A stretch of 64,000 nt of DNA from Pseudomonas putida (GCA_029953615.1 CP124529.1:4986494-5050493); one strand, 5' to 3'. Positions 18,350-26,607 are shown, numbered from the stretch's first letter. Notes: generated by a model not told the origin, from the letters alone. Made by a program: numbers and translations.

Positions 18350-20490
18350 GCCACCTCCCGGATCAGGTCAAAGGCGGCCTGCTGTTCGCTGGCCTGTTCG
18401 ATGAGAGCCTGCTGCAGCACCTGCTCGGTAATGATGCCGCGGGCGATCAGGTGCTCCCCGAGGCTCTGGTGTTCCGGGTCGAAGTCGATCAGCGCCTGGT
18501 TGAACAGGGTGACCGGGACCATGCCGCGCACCTGCAGCAGGGCGCCGAGCATCACTTGGTGGTGGCTGACCCTTTCCAGCAGCGCTTCGTCGTCCTGATG
18601 GCGTTCGAGGACGGCCAGCATGTCGCGGGTTTCCGGCTTCTGCCAGGGGCTTGGGTAGTGGTAGCGCAGGCCCAGAGTCACCCGGCCCTGGGGTGCCAGG
18701 CGGGCGCTGACCGGGCGCTTCAGGTGGCGACTGATGACCCCGAGCGACACCTGGCTGACCGGGCTTTCGCTGGCCAGCACCAGCGTGTCGCCATCTTCGG
18801 CCACCGGCAGTACGCCGTAGTGCGTCGCCAGCTTGCGCGGCAGTTTGGCGATCAGTTGCGGGTCGAGCTTGAACGGGTTCAACGGTGCCCAGGGCAGGTC
18901 CAGTTGCTCGGCCAGGGTGGCGACCAGCTGTTCGCTGTTCAGCCAGCCGCGCAGCAGCAGCTCGCGGCCCAGGCGCCGGCGTACCGGGCTGGTGATCGCC
19001 TGTTGCAGTTGCTCGTCGCTGATCAGGCCCTTGGCCACCAGGCGCTGGCCCAGCGGTGTGCGAGCGGGGGCGGCGATGGCGGGGAATTCGTGAGTGGTCT
19101 TGTCCCAGGCCACGCGCCGCGAGTCACCCATTTCCATCACCTGGCGCAGGGCACGCAGGTTGGCGAAGAAGTTGACGAAGTTGCTCCACATCATCCGCGG
19201 TGCCGACAGCAGCCCTTCGCCGATGCCATAGAAGCGGGTGACGAACCAGGCGCGCTGGAACAGGCGATTGAACAGCAACAGCCCGTTCAGCCACAGCAAG
19301 GTGGCCAGCAACCAGCTGTCGCTGAGGATCGACATGAAGCGCCACGACTCTGGGGCAATGACCGTGACCAGCCACATGGCCAGCAACACCAGCAGCAACA
19401 GGTTGACCAGGAAACTCAGCAGGTAGGCGAACAGACCGCGGCGGTCACGCCAGAGGAAGTAGTTGAGCGCGCCCTTGCGGCTCCAGCCGAGGTTGCTGGT
19501 GCCCTGGAACACGATGCCCACGATCCATCGCGACTTCTGCCGGATGGCATGCTGCCAGTCGCGCGGGAAATGCTCGCGTACGCAGATCACCTGGGAGAAT
19601 TCGCGGCTCATGCCGGGGCGCCATTCCTGCTTCAGGGTCAACGCCGGGTCGGTGATGGAGTAGCGAGCGAAAATGCACTTCATGCCCTTCTGTTTCAGGC
19701 GGAAACCGATATCGTAGTCTTCGGTGAGGCTCTGTACGTCGAAGGCGATGCCGTCGCCGTCCTCGAGCAGCGCGCTGATGGCGCGGCGGCTGAAGCAGGT
19801 GCCGACCCCGGCGCTTGGCACCTGGCCGGTCAGGGCCTCGCGCACGATCACGTCCTTGCCGTGATTCTCGGCGAACTCGTCGACATAGTGGCCGGCAGTG
19901 AAGCCTTTCCATTCCGGTGCATAGGGGTACACCGGGATCTGGATCATGTCCTTGTTCGGCAGCAGGTAGTTGAACAGGCGCAGCTCCATGGGCGAGATCA
20001 CGTCTTCGGCGTCGTGCAGGATGAAGCCGGCGAACTGGATGCCGGCGTCCTGCTGGAAGCGCAGCAGCGCGTCGATGATGTTGTTCAGGCAGTCGGCCTT
20101 GCTGGTGGGGCCGGGGCGGGCGCAGACCACCTTGTGCACGTTGGGGTAATGCAGGCATACCGCGTCGACGTCGGCCTGGGTTTGTGGGTCGTTGGGGTAG
20201 GTGCCGACGAAGATCTGGTAGTTTTCGTAGTCGATGGTCGAGGCTGCCAGGCGCGCCATCTCGCCGACCACGCCCACTTCGTTCCAGGCAGGGACCATGA
20301 TGGCCAGGGGTTTCTCCGGTACCTCGAACAGGCGTTTCTCGTCGGCTTTTTCGTACTTGTCGTAGATGCGAAAACGCCGGATCAGCTTGCGGCCCCAGTA
20401 GCACAGGTCGATGAACAGGTCATCCAGGCCCAGCAGGAACATCAGCGAGGCCAGGACGATCGCCAGGATTTTCAGGCCGAACAGCATCAT
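18346..20490 (-). CDS. nfrB: NfrB-like c-di-GMP-responsive glycosyltransferase
   Basis: The 714-residue inner-membrane protein has a GT2 domain with MVPAWNEVG, HDAED, LTEDYDIGFRL and the QxxRW-type motif QKSRW, plus TM segments near the N-terminus and at about 355-420. The C-terminal third has MshEN/GspE-N-type c-di-GMP-binding motifs: LGQRLVAKGLISDEQL, RLGRELLLRGWLNSEQL with LAEQ, and LGEHLIARGIITEQVL. In E. coli, NfrB makes a ManNAc polysaccharide under c-di-GMP control, exported through NfrA as the N4 receptor. It is the first gene of the nfrB-nfrA-DUF4434 operon. The polymer made here is not known. Confidence 0.9.
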   Translation of the reverse strand: MMLFGLKILAIVLASLMFLLGLDDLFIDLCYWGRKLIRRFRIYDKYEKADEKRLFEVPEKPLAIMVPAWNEVGVVGEMARLAASTIDYENYQIFVGTYPNDPQTQADVDAVCLHYPNVHKVVCARPGPTSKADCLNNIIDALLRFQQDAGIQFAGFILHDAEDVISPMELRLFNYLLPNKDMIQIPVYPYAPEWKGFTAGHYVDEFAENHGKDVIVREALTGQVPSAGVGTCFSRRAISALLEDGDGIAFDVQSLTEDYDIGFRLKQKGMKCIFARYSITDPALTLKQEWRPGMSREFSQVICVREHFPRDWQHAIRQKSRWIVGIVFQGTSNLGWSRKGALNYFLWRDRRGLFAYLLSFLVNLLLLVLLAMWLVTVIAPESWRFMSILSDSWLLATLLWLNGLLLFNRLFQRAWFVTRFYGIGEGLLSAPRMMWSNFVNFFANLRALRQVMEMGDSRRVAWDKTTHEFPAIAAPARTPLGQRLVAKGLISDEQLQQAITSPVRRRLGRELLLRGWLNSEQLVATLAEQLDLPWAPLNPFKLDPQLIAKLPRKLATHYGVLPVAEDGDTLVLASESPVSQVSLGVISRHLKRPVSARLAPQGRVTLGLRYHYPSPWQKPETRDMLAVLERHQDDEALLERVSHHQVMLGALLQVRGMVPVTLFNQALIDFDPEHQSLGEHLIARGIITEQVLQQALIEQASEQQAAFDLIREVA

Positions 20491-20713
20491 AGGTGAGAAA
20501 ATCGATGAATGCCAGGCTCATGTGGCGATCACCGCCAGGAAGGGGTAAGCCATCGTCTATATCCTCGTTCGATTCCCTGGACGAAGTTGTACGACTTGTC
20601 GCCGTTTGTACTGGATAGATACAAGCAGCCGAACGCGGGGTTGTCCAAATTTGAGCTTTTTCTTGTGACCCACTTCTTGTAGTTTTACAGGTCGTTTACC
20701 CAGGGAGCTGAAC

Positions 20714-21145
20714 ATGCAAGGCAAGGCACGCAAGATCGTCCAGGCCATTCTTTACGAAGCCATCGCCGTCGCCTGCGTGGCACCGGCGCTGGAGCTGGCG
20801 TTCGGTGCCGGCATGGCCCAGTCGACCGTGCTGTCGGTGCTGATGTCGGGTATCGCGATGAGCTGGAACATGGCCTACAACTGGGTGTTCGAGCGCTGGG
20901 AAGCGCGCCAGCACAGGCGTGAGCGCACTTTCCTGCGGCGCCTGCTGCACGCGCTGGGCTTCGAGGGGGGGCTGGTGCTGATCCTGCTGCCGCTGGTGGC
21001 GTACTGGCTGGATGTCAGTCTGTGGGCGGCGTTGCTGACCAATCTCGCGTTGTTCGTGTTCTTTTTCGTTTATGCGTTTGTGTTCCAGTGGGGCTTCGAC
21101 AAGGTGTTCGATGTACCGCTTTCGGCGCAGCAGGCGAAGTGTTGA
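20714..21145 (+). CDS. PACE-family efflux transporter (AceI-like)
   Basis: The 143-residue membrane protein has four predicted helices arranged as two similar pairs, the bacterial transmembrane pair pattern of PACE transporters such as AceI, which export chlorhexidine and other biocides. The N-terminal pair contains ILYEAIAV and MSGIAMSWNMAYNWVFERWE. The second contains HALGFEGGLVLILLPLVAYW and FFFVYAFVFQWGFDKVFD. GGGAGC lies before the ATG. It is divergent from nfrB (223-bp gap). Its stop codon overlaps a candidate -35 box of the ilvA leader promoter. Confidence 0.85.
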   Translation: MQGKARKIVQAILYEAIAVACVAPALELAFGAGMAQSTVLSVLMSGIAMSWNMAYNWVFERWEARQHRRERTFLRRLLHALGFEGGLVLILLPLVAYWLDVSLWAALLTNLALFVFFFVYAFVFQWGFDKVFDVPLSAQQAKC

Positions 21146-21171
21146 CTTTGTGCCGCACTACCGGCTAAGTT
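21142..21171 (+). promoter_or_regulatory. Candidate sigma-70 promoter of the ilvA leader
   Basis: TTGACT (21142-21147) and TAAGTT (21166-21171) are 18 bases apart. The -35 box matches five of six consensus bases, the -10 only three. Transcription would begin near 21178, almost at the leader-peptide ATG, giving a nearly leaderless mRNA; no Shine-Dalgarno is visible before that ATG. A promoter further upstream inside the PACE gene is possible. Confidence 0.4.
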
Positions 21172-21179
21172 GCTACCCC

Positions 21180-21242
21180 ATGAATACCTTCCCGTACGTC
21201 AACGCCATTATTATTACCGCCATTATCAGCTTGGCGGGCTAG
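21180..21242 (+). CDS. Isoleucine-rich ilvA leader peptide
   Basis: The 20-codon frame reads MNTFPYVNAIIITAIISLAG and stops with TAG. It has five Ile codons (ATT at 21207-21215 and 21222, ATC at 21225) and two Thr codons. Isoleucine is the end product and threonine the substrate of the pathway begun by IlvA, encoded 84 bases downstream. The peptide is followed by a terminator hairpin and overlaps an alternative stem. This is the pattern of ribosome-mediated attenuation in amino acid operons. No Shine-Dalgarno is seen, so initiation may be leaderless. Confidence 0.8.
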   Translation: MNTFPYVNAIIITAIISLAG

Positions 21243-21278
21243 CGCGTACGTGCACCGAACCCGCCCTGGAGGCGGGTT
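21217..21278 (+). promoter_or_regulatory. Attenuator switch of ilvA (alternative stems)
   Basis: Four segments can pair in competing ways. Region 1 is CCGCC (21217-21221), inside the Ile codons. Region 2 is GGCGGG (21233-21238), overlapping the end of the leader frame. Region 3 is CCCGCC (21260-21265). Region 4 is GGCGGG (21271-21276). Pairs 1-2 and 3-4 give termination; pair 2-3 is an antiterminator. A ribosome stalled at ATT ATT ATT would cover region 1, free region 2 and prevent termination when isoleucyl-tRNA is scarce. The mechanism is inferred from the sequence. Confidence 0.72.
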
Positions 21279-21287
21279 TCTTCTCTC
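21258..21287 (+). terminator. Intrinsic terminator of the ilvA attenuator
   Basis: AACCCGCC (21258-21265), loop CTGGA and GGCGGGTT (21271-21278) form an eight-pair stem followed by a pyrimidine-rich tail TCTTCTCTCT. It lies between the leader peptide and ilvA. Confidence 0.8.
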
Positions 21288-21326
21288 TGACTCCTGGGCA
21301 ACGTGAACACAGCCAAGGAGTCATCG

Positions 21327-22886
21327 ATGACCAGCTTCGTCAGCCCTCGTTCTACCGTCACCCCCCAGCAACTGCTGTCGGAGCAGGTGCGGCGCATTCT
21401 TGCCGCCCCGGTATACGACCTGGCCATCGAAACGCCTTTGCAAGCTGCGCCTGCGTTGTCTGCCAGCCTGGGCAACCAGGTGCTGCTCAAGCGGGAAGAC
21501 CTGCAACCTACCTTCTCGTTCAAGATCCGCGGTGCCTACACCCGGCTGTCCCGCCTGAGTACCGTGCAGCGTGAGCACGGGGTGATCACCGCCTCTGCGG
21601 GCAACCATGCTCAGGGCGTGGCCCTGGCGGCATCGCACCTTGGCATCAGGGCCACCATCGTCATGCCTACCACCACGCCGTCGCTGAAAGTGGAAGGAGT
21701 ACGTTCGCGCGGTGGCCATGTAGTGCTGCACGGCGAGAGTTTCCCCCATGCCTTGGCCCACGCGCTGAAACTGGCCGAAAGCGAAGGTGCTACCTTCGTG
21801 CCACCGTTCGACGACCCGGATGTGATTGCCGGGCAGGGCACCGTGGCCATGGAGATCCTGCGCCAGCGCCCGGGTGCGCTGGACGCCATCTTCGTGCCGG
21901 TGGGTGGCGGTGGGCTGATTGCTGGCATTGCCGCCTATGTGAAGTACCTGCGCCCTGAAGTGAAGGTGATCGGTGTCGAGCCAGAGGACTCCAACTGCCT
22001 GCAGGCTGCCATGGTGGCCGGTGAGCGGGTGATCCTGCCGCAGGTTGGCACTTTCGCCGATGGTGTGGCAGTGGCGCAGGTCGGCGCCCATTGCTTCGAG
22101 CTGTGCCGACACTTCGTTGACGAGGTGCTGACCGTGAGCAGCGACGAGCTGTGCGCGGCGATCAAGGACATCTATGACGACACCCGCTCGATCACCGAGC
22201 CGTCCGGCGCCCTGGCCGTGGCCGGGATCAAGAAGTACGTGGCGCGCGACGGCGTGCAGGGGCAGACCCTGGTGGCCATCGACTCCGGGGCCAACGTCAA
22301 TTTCGACCGTTTGCGCCATGTGGCCGAACGTGCCGAACTGGGTGAGCAGCGCGAGGCGATCATCGCGGTCACCATCCCGGAGCAACCGGGCAGCTTCCGC
22401 GCCTTCTGCCAGGCCCTGGGCAAGCGGCAGATCACCGAATTCAATTACCGCTATTACCCTGGCAAGGAGGCGCGGCTGTTTGTTGGGGTGCAGACACACC
22501 CGCTGCACGACCCACGCGAGCAGTTGTTGGCCAGCTTGCGCGACCAGGGCTACAGCGTGCTGGACCTGACCGACAACGAACTTGCCAAGCTGCATGTGCG
22601 CCATACCGTGGGTGGCCATGCCGCGCCTGGGGCAGACGAACGGGTGCTGCGCTTCGAATTCCCCGAGCGCCCGGGGGCTTTGCTGGGCTTTCTGGAGCGG
22701 CTTGGCAAGCGCTGGAACATCAGCCTGTTCCATTACCGCAACCATGGTGCGGCAGAGGCCCGAGTATTCGCGGCGCTGGAGGTGCCGGCGGATGAGCTGG
22801 CGGGGTTGCCGTTGGCGCTGGACGAGATGGGGTATCGGTACTGGGATGAGACCGACAACCCGGCGTACAAGCTGTTCCTGGGTTGA
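21327..22886 (+). CDS. ilvA: Threonine ammonia-lyase, biosynthetic (IlvA)
   Basis: The 519-residue PLP enzyme deaminates threonine to 2-oxobutanoate, the first step of isoleucine synthesis. The ATG at 21327 has AAGGAG six bases upstream; an upstream GTG at 21303 lacks this. The PLP lysine is Lys66 in FSFKIRGAY, and SAGNHAQG and the glycine-rich phosphate loop VGGGGLIAGIA are present. The C-terminal third holds two ACT-like domains (ITIPEQPGSF-type and FEFPERPGALLGFLE), the allosteric module for Ile and Val, so this is the full-length biosynthetic form. The attenuator upstream implies control by Ile supply. Some Pseudomonas carry a second ilvA copy, which this may be. Confidence 0.93.
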   Translation: MTSFVSPRSTVTPQQLLSEQVRRILAAPVYDLAIETPLQAAPALSASLGNQVLLKREDLQPTFSFKIRGAYTRLSRLSTVQREHGVITASAGNHAQGVALAASHLGIRATIVMPTTTPSLKVEGVRSRGGHVVLHGESFPHALAHALKLAESEGATFVPPFDDPDVIAGQGTVAMEILRQRPGALDAIFVPVGGGGLIAGIAAYVKYLRPEVKVIGVEPEDSNCLQAAMVAGERVILPQVGTFADGVAVAQVGAHCFELCRHFVDEVLTVSSDELCAAIKDIYDDTRSITEPSGALAVAGIKKYVARDGVQGQTLVAIDSGANVNFDRLRHVAERAELGEQREAIIAVTIPEQPGSFRAFCQALGKRQITEFNYRYYPGKEARLFVGVQTHPLHDPREQLLASLRDQGYSVLDLTDNELAKLHVRHTVGGHAAPGADERVLRFEFPERPGALLGFLERLGKRWNISLFHYRNHGAAEARVFAALEVPADELAGLPLALDEMGYRYWDETDNPAYKLFLG

Positions 22887-22902
22887 TACGCAAATCTCAT
22901 GC

Positions 22903-23012
22903 AGTCTGTACGGGCCTATTCGCGGGCACGCCCGCTCCCACAGGGACGGCGCATGGCTTGGGGTCAATGCGGTCGAGGTGGGAGCTGGCTTGCCGGCGAT
23001 AGGGCTGCGCCC
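22903..23012. repeat. Mosaic REP pair combining two classes
   Basis: The left half (TATTCGCGGGCACGCCCGCT) is the common class and the right half (GGGAGCTGGCTTGCCGGCGA) is the second class. This gives an asymmetric pair between the convergent ilvA and the unknown gene at 23019. Confidence 0.8.
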
Positions 23013-23018
23013 GAGTGC

Positions 23019-24200
23019 TTAGCGCTCGCGCATGAAGAAGCCGGCAACGAATTTGCGGAAGGTTTCCAGGCTCTTGAAGTCGGCGTAGCGCTTGAAATTC
23101 TCGGTATCCGGCTCGGGCCCGATTGGCTGTTCCAGCAACGACACCGACAACACCCGGTCCTGGTCCGAGGTCAATACCAGTTCATCCATCACCTGGCCGC
23201 CAATCACCGGGCGGCGCATCTGCACTTTCACGCCTTTGCCGGCCATCCAGTCGACCAGCGATACCAGGGCCTTGAGCGGTTCGCGTTCTTCGTCGCGATA
23301 CACCGGGAACAGGTGGGCGCGGGACAGCACCGGAACGCTGGCCACATGGATCAGCTCGTAGAAATGGCTGCCGGCGCTGGTCGGCGAGTACAGTGCCAAG
23401 GCCAGCAATGGCCCGGCGGTGCGGTTGCCGCCCCAGTACAGGTGGTGCCCCTGGAAGTCGAAGCCGTCTTCACTGCGGTTGCTGAACAGCTTGCGCCCTT
23501 TGATCTGGTCCACGCAGTCCAGCAGCAGGCCGTGGCGGCGATGGCTGCCGAACACCGTGGCTTCGCGCAGGCGGGACTTGAGCATCATCATGTGCTTCAT
23601 GTCCAGGCGGGTTTCCAGGTAGTTGCTGGCGGGCACCCGTTCCAGCAGCGGGTAGCGGCTGGCCACGCTGCGCAACTCGGCAAACTGCCCGGTCAGGTCC
23701 TTTTTCAAGTGCGTGGCATACAGGTTCAGGCCGCTGGTCTCGATCCAGGTCAGCAACAGTGACAGCAGGCGCTGTTGGTCGCGCCGCTCGCTGCCATCGC
23801 CGCCGCCACTGGCGGTGCCGCTGCGGAAGTCGCCGATCAGGCGCAACGGTGTGTCGGGCGGTAGCCACGCAGCGGGTGGCGCGGGGTCGTTCTCGCGCTC
23901 GGCCGCTTCCCGCTCGTCCTTGGTGAACGGGCAGGCGGGCGCATGTTCGGCGGTGCCCGGATTGTTCTTGAGAAACAGCGTACCGGTGCTGCCGTTGAGG
24001 GTGACATTGAGCACCGGCAAGGCATCGTTGCGGCAGTCGCAGGCCAGCCACTGGTTGGCGTTGCGCACCTTCATCAGCAACTGGTTGGCCTGCAGCAGGC
24101 GCGGGCCGACGAGGCTGCCGGTGGCGAAGCCGACCAGCAGCTCCTCTTCTGCAGGTGTCAGGCTACGGACCTGTGCGGCGGTTTTGTCGATGATTCGCAT
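23019..24200 (-). CDS. Conserved protein of unknown function with cysteine motif
   Basis: I do not recognise this 393-residue protein. The ATG at 24200 is preferred: GGGAGC precedes it and the product then begins MRIIDKTAAQ, while an upstream TTG would add nine residues without support. It is soluble, with no signal peptide or membrane segments. The N-terminal third has CDCR and then HAPACPFTKDE, which may bind zinc. A low-complexity SGGGDGSERRD linker separates it from a larger C-terminal domain (YLETRLDMKHMMMLKSRLRE, HHLYWGGNRTAGP). It is the last gene of a minus-strand run with the VOC and aldehyde dehydrogenase genes, though the 56-bp gap does not prove an operon. Confidence 0.75.
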   Translation of the reverse strand: MRIIDKTAAQVRSLTPAEEELLVGFATGSLVGPRLLQANQLLMKVRNANQWLACDCRNDALPVLNVTLNGSTGTLFLKNNPGTAEHAPACPFTKDEREAAERENDPAPPAAWLPPDTPLRLIGDFRSGTASGGGDGSERRDQQRLLSLLLTWIETSGLNLYATHLKKDLTGQFAELRSVASRYPLLERVPASNYLETRLDMKHMMMLKSRLREATVFGSHRRHGLLLDCVDQIKGRKLFSNRSEDGFDFQGHHLYWGGNRTAGPLLALALYSPTSAGSHFYELIHVASVPVLSRAHLFPVYRDEEREPLKALVSLVDWMAGKGVKVQMRRPVIGGQVMDELVLTSDQDRVLSVSLLEQPIGPEPDTENFKRYADFKSLETFRKFVAGFFMRER

Positions 24201-24256
24201 GAAGCAGCTCCCGGCTACGAGCCCCAAGCTTCAAGCAAAGTCGCGCCGCTTTCAAC

Positions 24257-24730
24257 TTACTGCGCAGTGCCACCGAACATCTTTGCCGCGCGTGCGCGAA
24301 TTTCGTCCGGGGTCAGGTCCTCCTTGTGGGTGGAAACGAACCAGATGTTGCCGAACGGGTCTTTCAGGGTGCCGCTGCGGTCGCCATAGAACTGGTCCGT
24401 CACCGCACGCAGCTGGGTGGCGCCGGCCGCCAGGGCCTGGGCATAGACCTTGTCGCAGTCCTCGACGTACAGATGCAACCCTACGCCTGCGCCGCTGAGC
24501 TTCTGGCTGGCGGTGAGGCCGCCCTCCATATCGCAAGGGTCGCCAAGCATCAGCGAGGAGTCGCCGATTTTCAGCTCGGCATGGCCGACGCGGCCGCCCG
24601 GGGCGTCGAGGCGGAACATCTCGACGGCAGAGAAGGCCTTCTTGTAGAACTCGATGGCCTTGGCTGCGTCGTTGATGGCCAGGTAGGGCGTGATGCTGTG
24701 CTGGCCTTCGGGAATGGGTTTGGCTGCCAT
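24257..24730 (-). CDS. VOC-family (PhnB/glyoxalase-like) protein
   Basis: The 157-residue protein starts at an ATG with AAGGAG ten bases upstream. It shows the vicinal-oxygen-chelate layout of two beta-alpha-beta-beta-beta repeats: ITPYLAINDAAKAIEFYKKAF and, in the second, LHLYVEDCDKVYAQALAAGA with RSGTLKDPFGNIWF. This is the PhnB-like subfamily, whose substrates are mostly unknown. It is a small cytoplasmic protein. A GC-rich hairpin precedes the Shine-Dalgarno. Confidence 0.88.
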   Translation of the reverse strand: MAAKPIPEGQHSITPYLAINDAAKAIEFYKKAFSAVEMFRLDAPGGRVGHAELKIGDSSLMLGDPCDMEGGLTASQKLSGAGVGLHLYVEDCDKVYAQALAAGATQLRAVTDQFYGDRSGTLKDPFGNIWFVSTHKEDLTPDEIRARAAKMFGGTAQ

Positions 24731-24750
24731 GTTCGACTCTCCTTGGAAGT

Positions 24751-24768
24751 GGGCGCCGATTGGCGCCC
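24751..24768 (-). promoter_or_regulatory. GC-rich hairpin before the VOC gene
   Basis: GGGCGCC and GGCGCCC form a perfect seven-pair stem with a four-base loop, six bases upstream of the AAGGAG of the VOC gene. It lacks a T-run on either strand, so it is not a typical terminator. It may end aldehyde dehydrogenase transcripts or affect VOC translation. Confidence 0.35.
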
Positions 24769-24840
24769 TGTTGCTTAGAGTCGTTTGCGCGGACGGAAAA
24801 TCGACAAGGGTGCTAGATCGATTCTCTATAAGCGCGGTGG

Positions 24841-26460
24841 TCAGAAGATGTAGTCGGTGGTCAGGAAGCTCGACTGCCGGTTGCGAATGATCTCGCTGAT
24901 CAGTTCCTTGTTGGTCTCCTGGAAGCGCGTGGCGACCAGGGTGCGGATCGAGAACACACGCAGGGCGTCGTGTACCGACAGGGTGCCTTCGGCGCTGTTC
25001 TTGCGGCCGTTGAACGGGTAGGTGTCGGGGCCGCGCTGGCATTGCGCGTTGATGTTGATGCGCCCGACCTGGTTGGCAAAGATGTCGACCAGGCTGCCGA
25101 TCGTTGCCGGGTCATTACCGAACAGGCTCAGTTGCTGGCCGTAGTCGGAGTCCAGTACATAGTCGATCACCGTCTGCAGATCGCGGTAGGGCACCACCGG
25201 CACCAGCGGGCCGAACTGCTCCTCGTGGTAGACGCGCATGTCGCTCTTCACCGGGTACAGCACGGCCGGGTAGAAGAACGAGCCACGGCTGTGCCCACCG
25301 CCTTCGTTGAGCACGCGTGCGCCCTTGGCGGTGGCATCGGCGACCAGGCCGTCGAGGTAGTCGACCTTGCCATGTTCGGGCAACGGTGTCAGCGCCACGC
25401 CTGGCTCCCAGGGCATGCCAGGCTTGAGCGCGGCCAGCTTGCGCTGGAACTTGTCGAGGAAGGCATCGACCACGTCCTCGTGGACGAACAGGATTTTCAG
25501 TGCCGTGCAGCGCTGGCCATTGAACGACAGCGCCCCGGTGACTGCCTCTTCGACGGCGTTGTCCAGGTCCACCTGAGGCAGCACGATGCCCGGGTTCTTT
25601 GCATCCAGCCCCAGTGCCGCGCGCAACCGGTGCGGGCGCGGGTGCAATTTCTTCAGGTCGCTGGCGGCCTTGTGCGTGCCGATGAAGGCGAACACATCGA
25701 CCTTGCCGCTGGCCATCAGCGCGCTCACCGTTTCCCGGCCGCGGCCATAGATGACGTTGATCACCCCGGGCGGGAAGCTGTCACGGAAGGCTTCGAGCAA
25801 CGGCCGAATCAGCAGCACGCCGAACTTGGCCGGCTTGAACACCACGGTGTTGCCCATGATCAGCGCCGGGATCAGCGTGGTGAAGGTTTCGTTCAGCGGG
25901 TAGTTGTAGGGCCCCATGCACAGGGCTACACCCAACGGTGCACGGCGGATCTGGCCGAGCGTGCCTTGTTCCAGCTCGAAGCGGCTGGAGCGGCGGTCGA
26001 GGTCCTTGAGGGCATTGATGGTGTCGACGATATAGTCGCAGGTGCGGTCGAATTCCTTTTCCGAATCCTTGAGGTTCTTGCCGATCTCCCACATCAGCAG
26101 CTTGACCACGGCCTGGCGCTGCTCACGCATGCGCGCCAGGAAAGCCTCGACGTGCTGGATGCGCTCGGCCACGCGCATGTTCGGCCAGGCACCGCGGCCT
26201 TTGTCGTAGGCCTGCACGGCGGCATCGAGGGCAGTGAGCGCGGTGTCGGCATCGAGCAGCGGGGCGCTGCCCAGGACCACCTGGTGCTCATCGTTGCCTT
26301 GCTTGAGCCAGACCGGGCTGCGTACCGTGGCCAGGGGGCCGTCCCAGCGCCTGAGCTCGCCGTTCACCAGATAGTCGCGTTGTTCCAGGGGGGCTTCCAG
26401 GCGCCATGTTTCCGGGATGTTCTCGGCGCTGGGGAAGAGTGAATCGAGCAGACGGTCCAT
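24841..26460 (-). CDS. NADP-dependent glyceraldehyde-3-phosphate dehydrogenase-type aldehyde dehydrogenase
   Basis: The 539-residue cytoplasmic protein belongs to the aldehyde dehydrogenase superfamily and resembles the non-phosphorylating GapN-like enzymes annotated in P. putida. The catalytic cysteine is in SFNGQRCTALK, the substrate-side Asn region is MGPYNYPLNETF, and the C-terminal EEQFGPLVPVVPY motif is present. Where most family members have ELGGKNP, this protein has ALGLDAKNPG, so the usual general-base Glu is not at its normal place. The exact substrate is therefore less certain. It would oxidise G3P to 3-phosphoglycerate with NADP reduction if the annotation holds. Confidence 0.75.
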   Translation of the reverse strand: MDRLLDSLFPSAENIPETWRLEAPLEQRDYLVNGELRRWDGPLATVRSPVWLKQGNDEHQVVLGSAPLLDADTALTALDAAVQAYDKGRGAWPNMRVAERIQHVEAFLARMREQRQAVVKLLMWEIGKNLKDSEKEFDRTCDYIVDTINALKDLDRRSSRFELEQGTLGQIRRAPLGVALCMGPYNYPLNETFTTLIPALIMGNTVVFKPAKFGVLLIRPLLEAFRDSFPPGVINVIYGRGRETVSALMASGKVDVFAFIGTHKAASDLKKLHPRPHRLRAALGLDAKNPGIVLPQVDLDNAVEEAVTGALSFNGQRCTALKILFVHEDVVDAFLDKFQRKLAALKPGMPWEPGVALTPLPEHGKVDYLDGLVADATAKGARVLNEGGGHSRGSFFYPAVLYPVKSDMRVYHEEQFGPLVPVVPYRDLQTVIDYVLDSDYGQQLSLFGNDPATIGSLVDIFANQVGRININAQCQRGPDTYPFNGRKNSAEGTLSVHDALRVFSIRTLVATRFQETNKELISEIIRNRQSSFLTTDYIF

Positions 26461-26607
26461 GGGTACTGCACCTCACATTGCTGGGCGGGTTTCGAGCCAG
26501 GTGAATCGCTTCAGCTGCGAGCATGCACCGGCTGCCGGAAAAACACCAGTCTGGCTTAACATGGCCGCAAATGCCTGCCTGTTGCGCAGGCAGGCACCCG
26601 GGGGCTG

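Noticed and set aside
18451..20496. Plus-strand open frame of 681 codons
   Set aside because: It mirrors nfrB, whose GT2 and MshEN motifs are clear on the minus strand.
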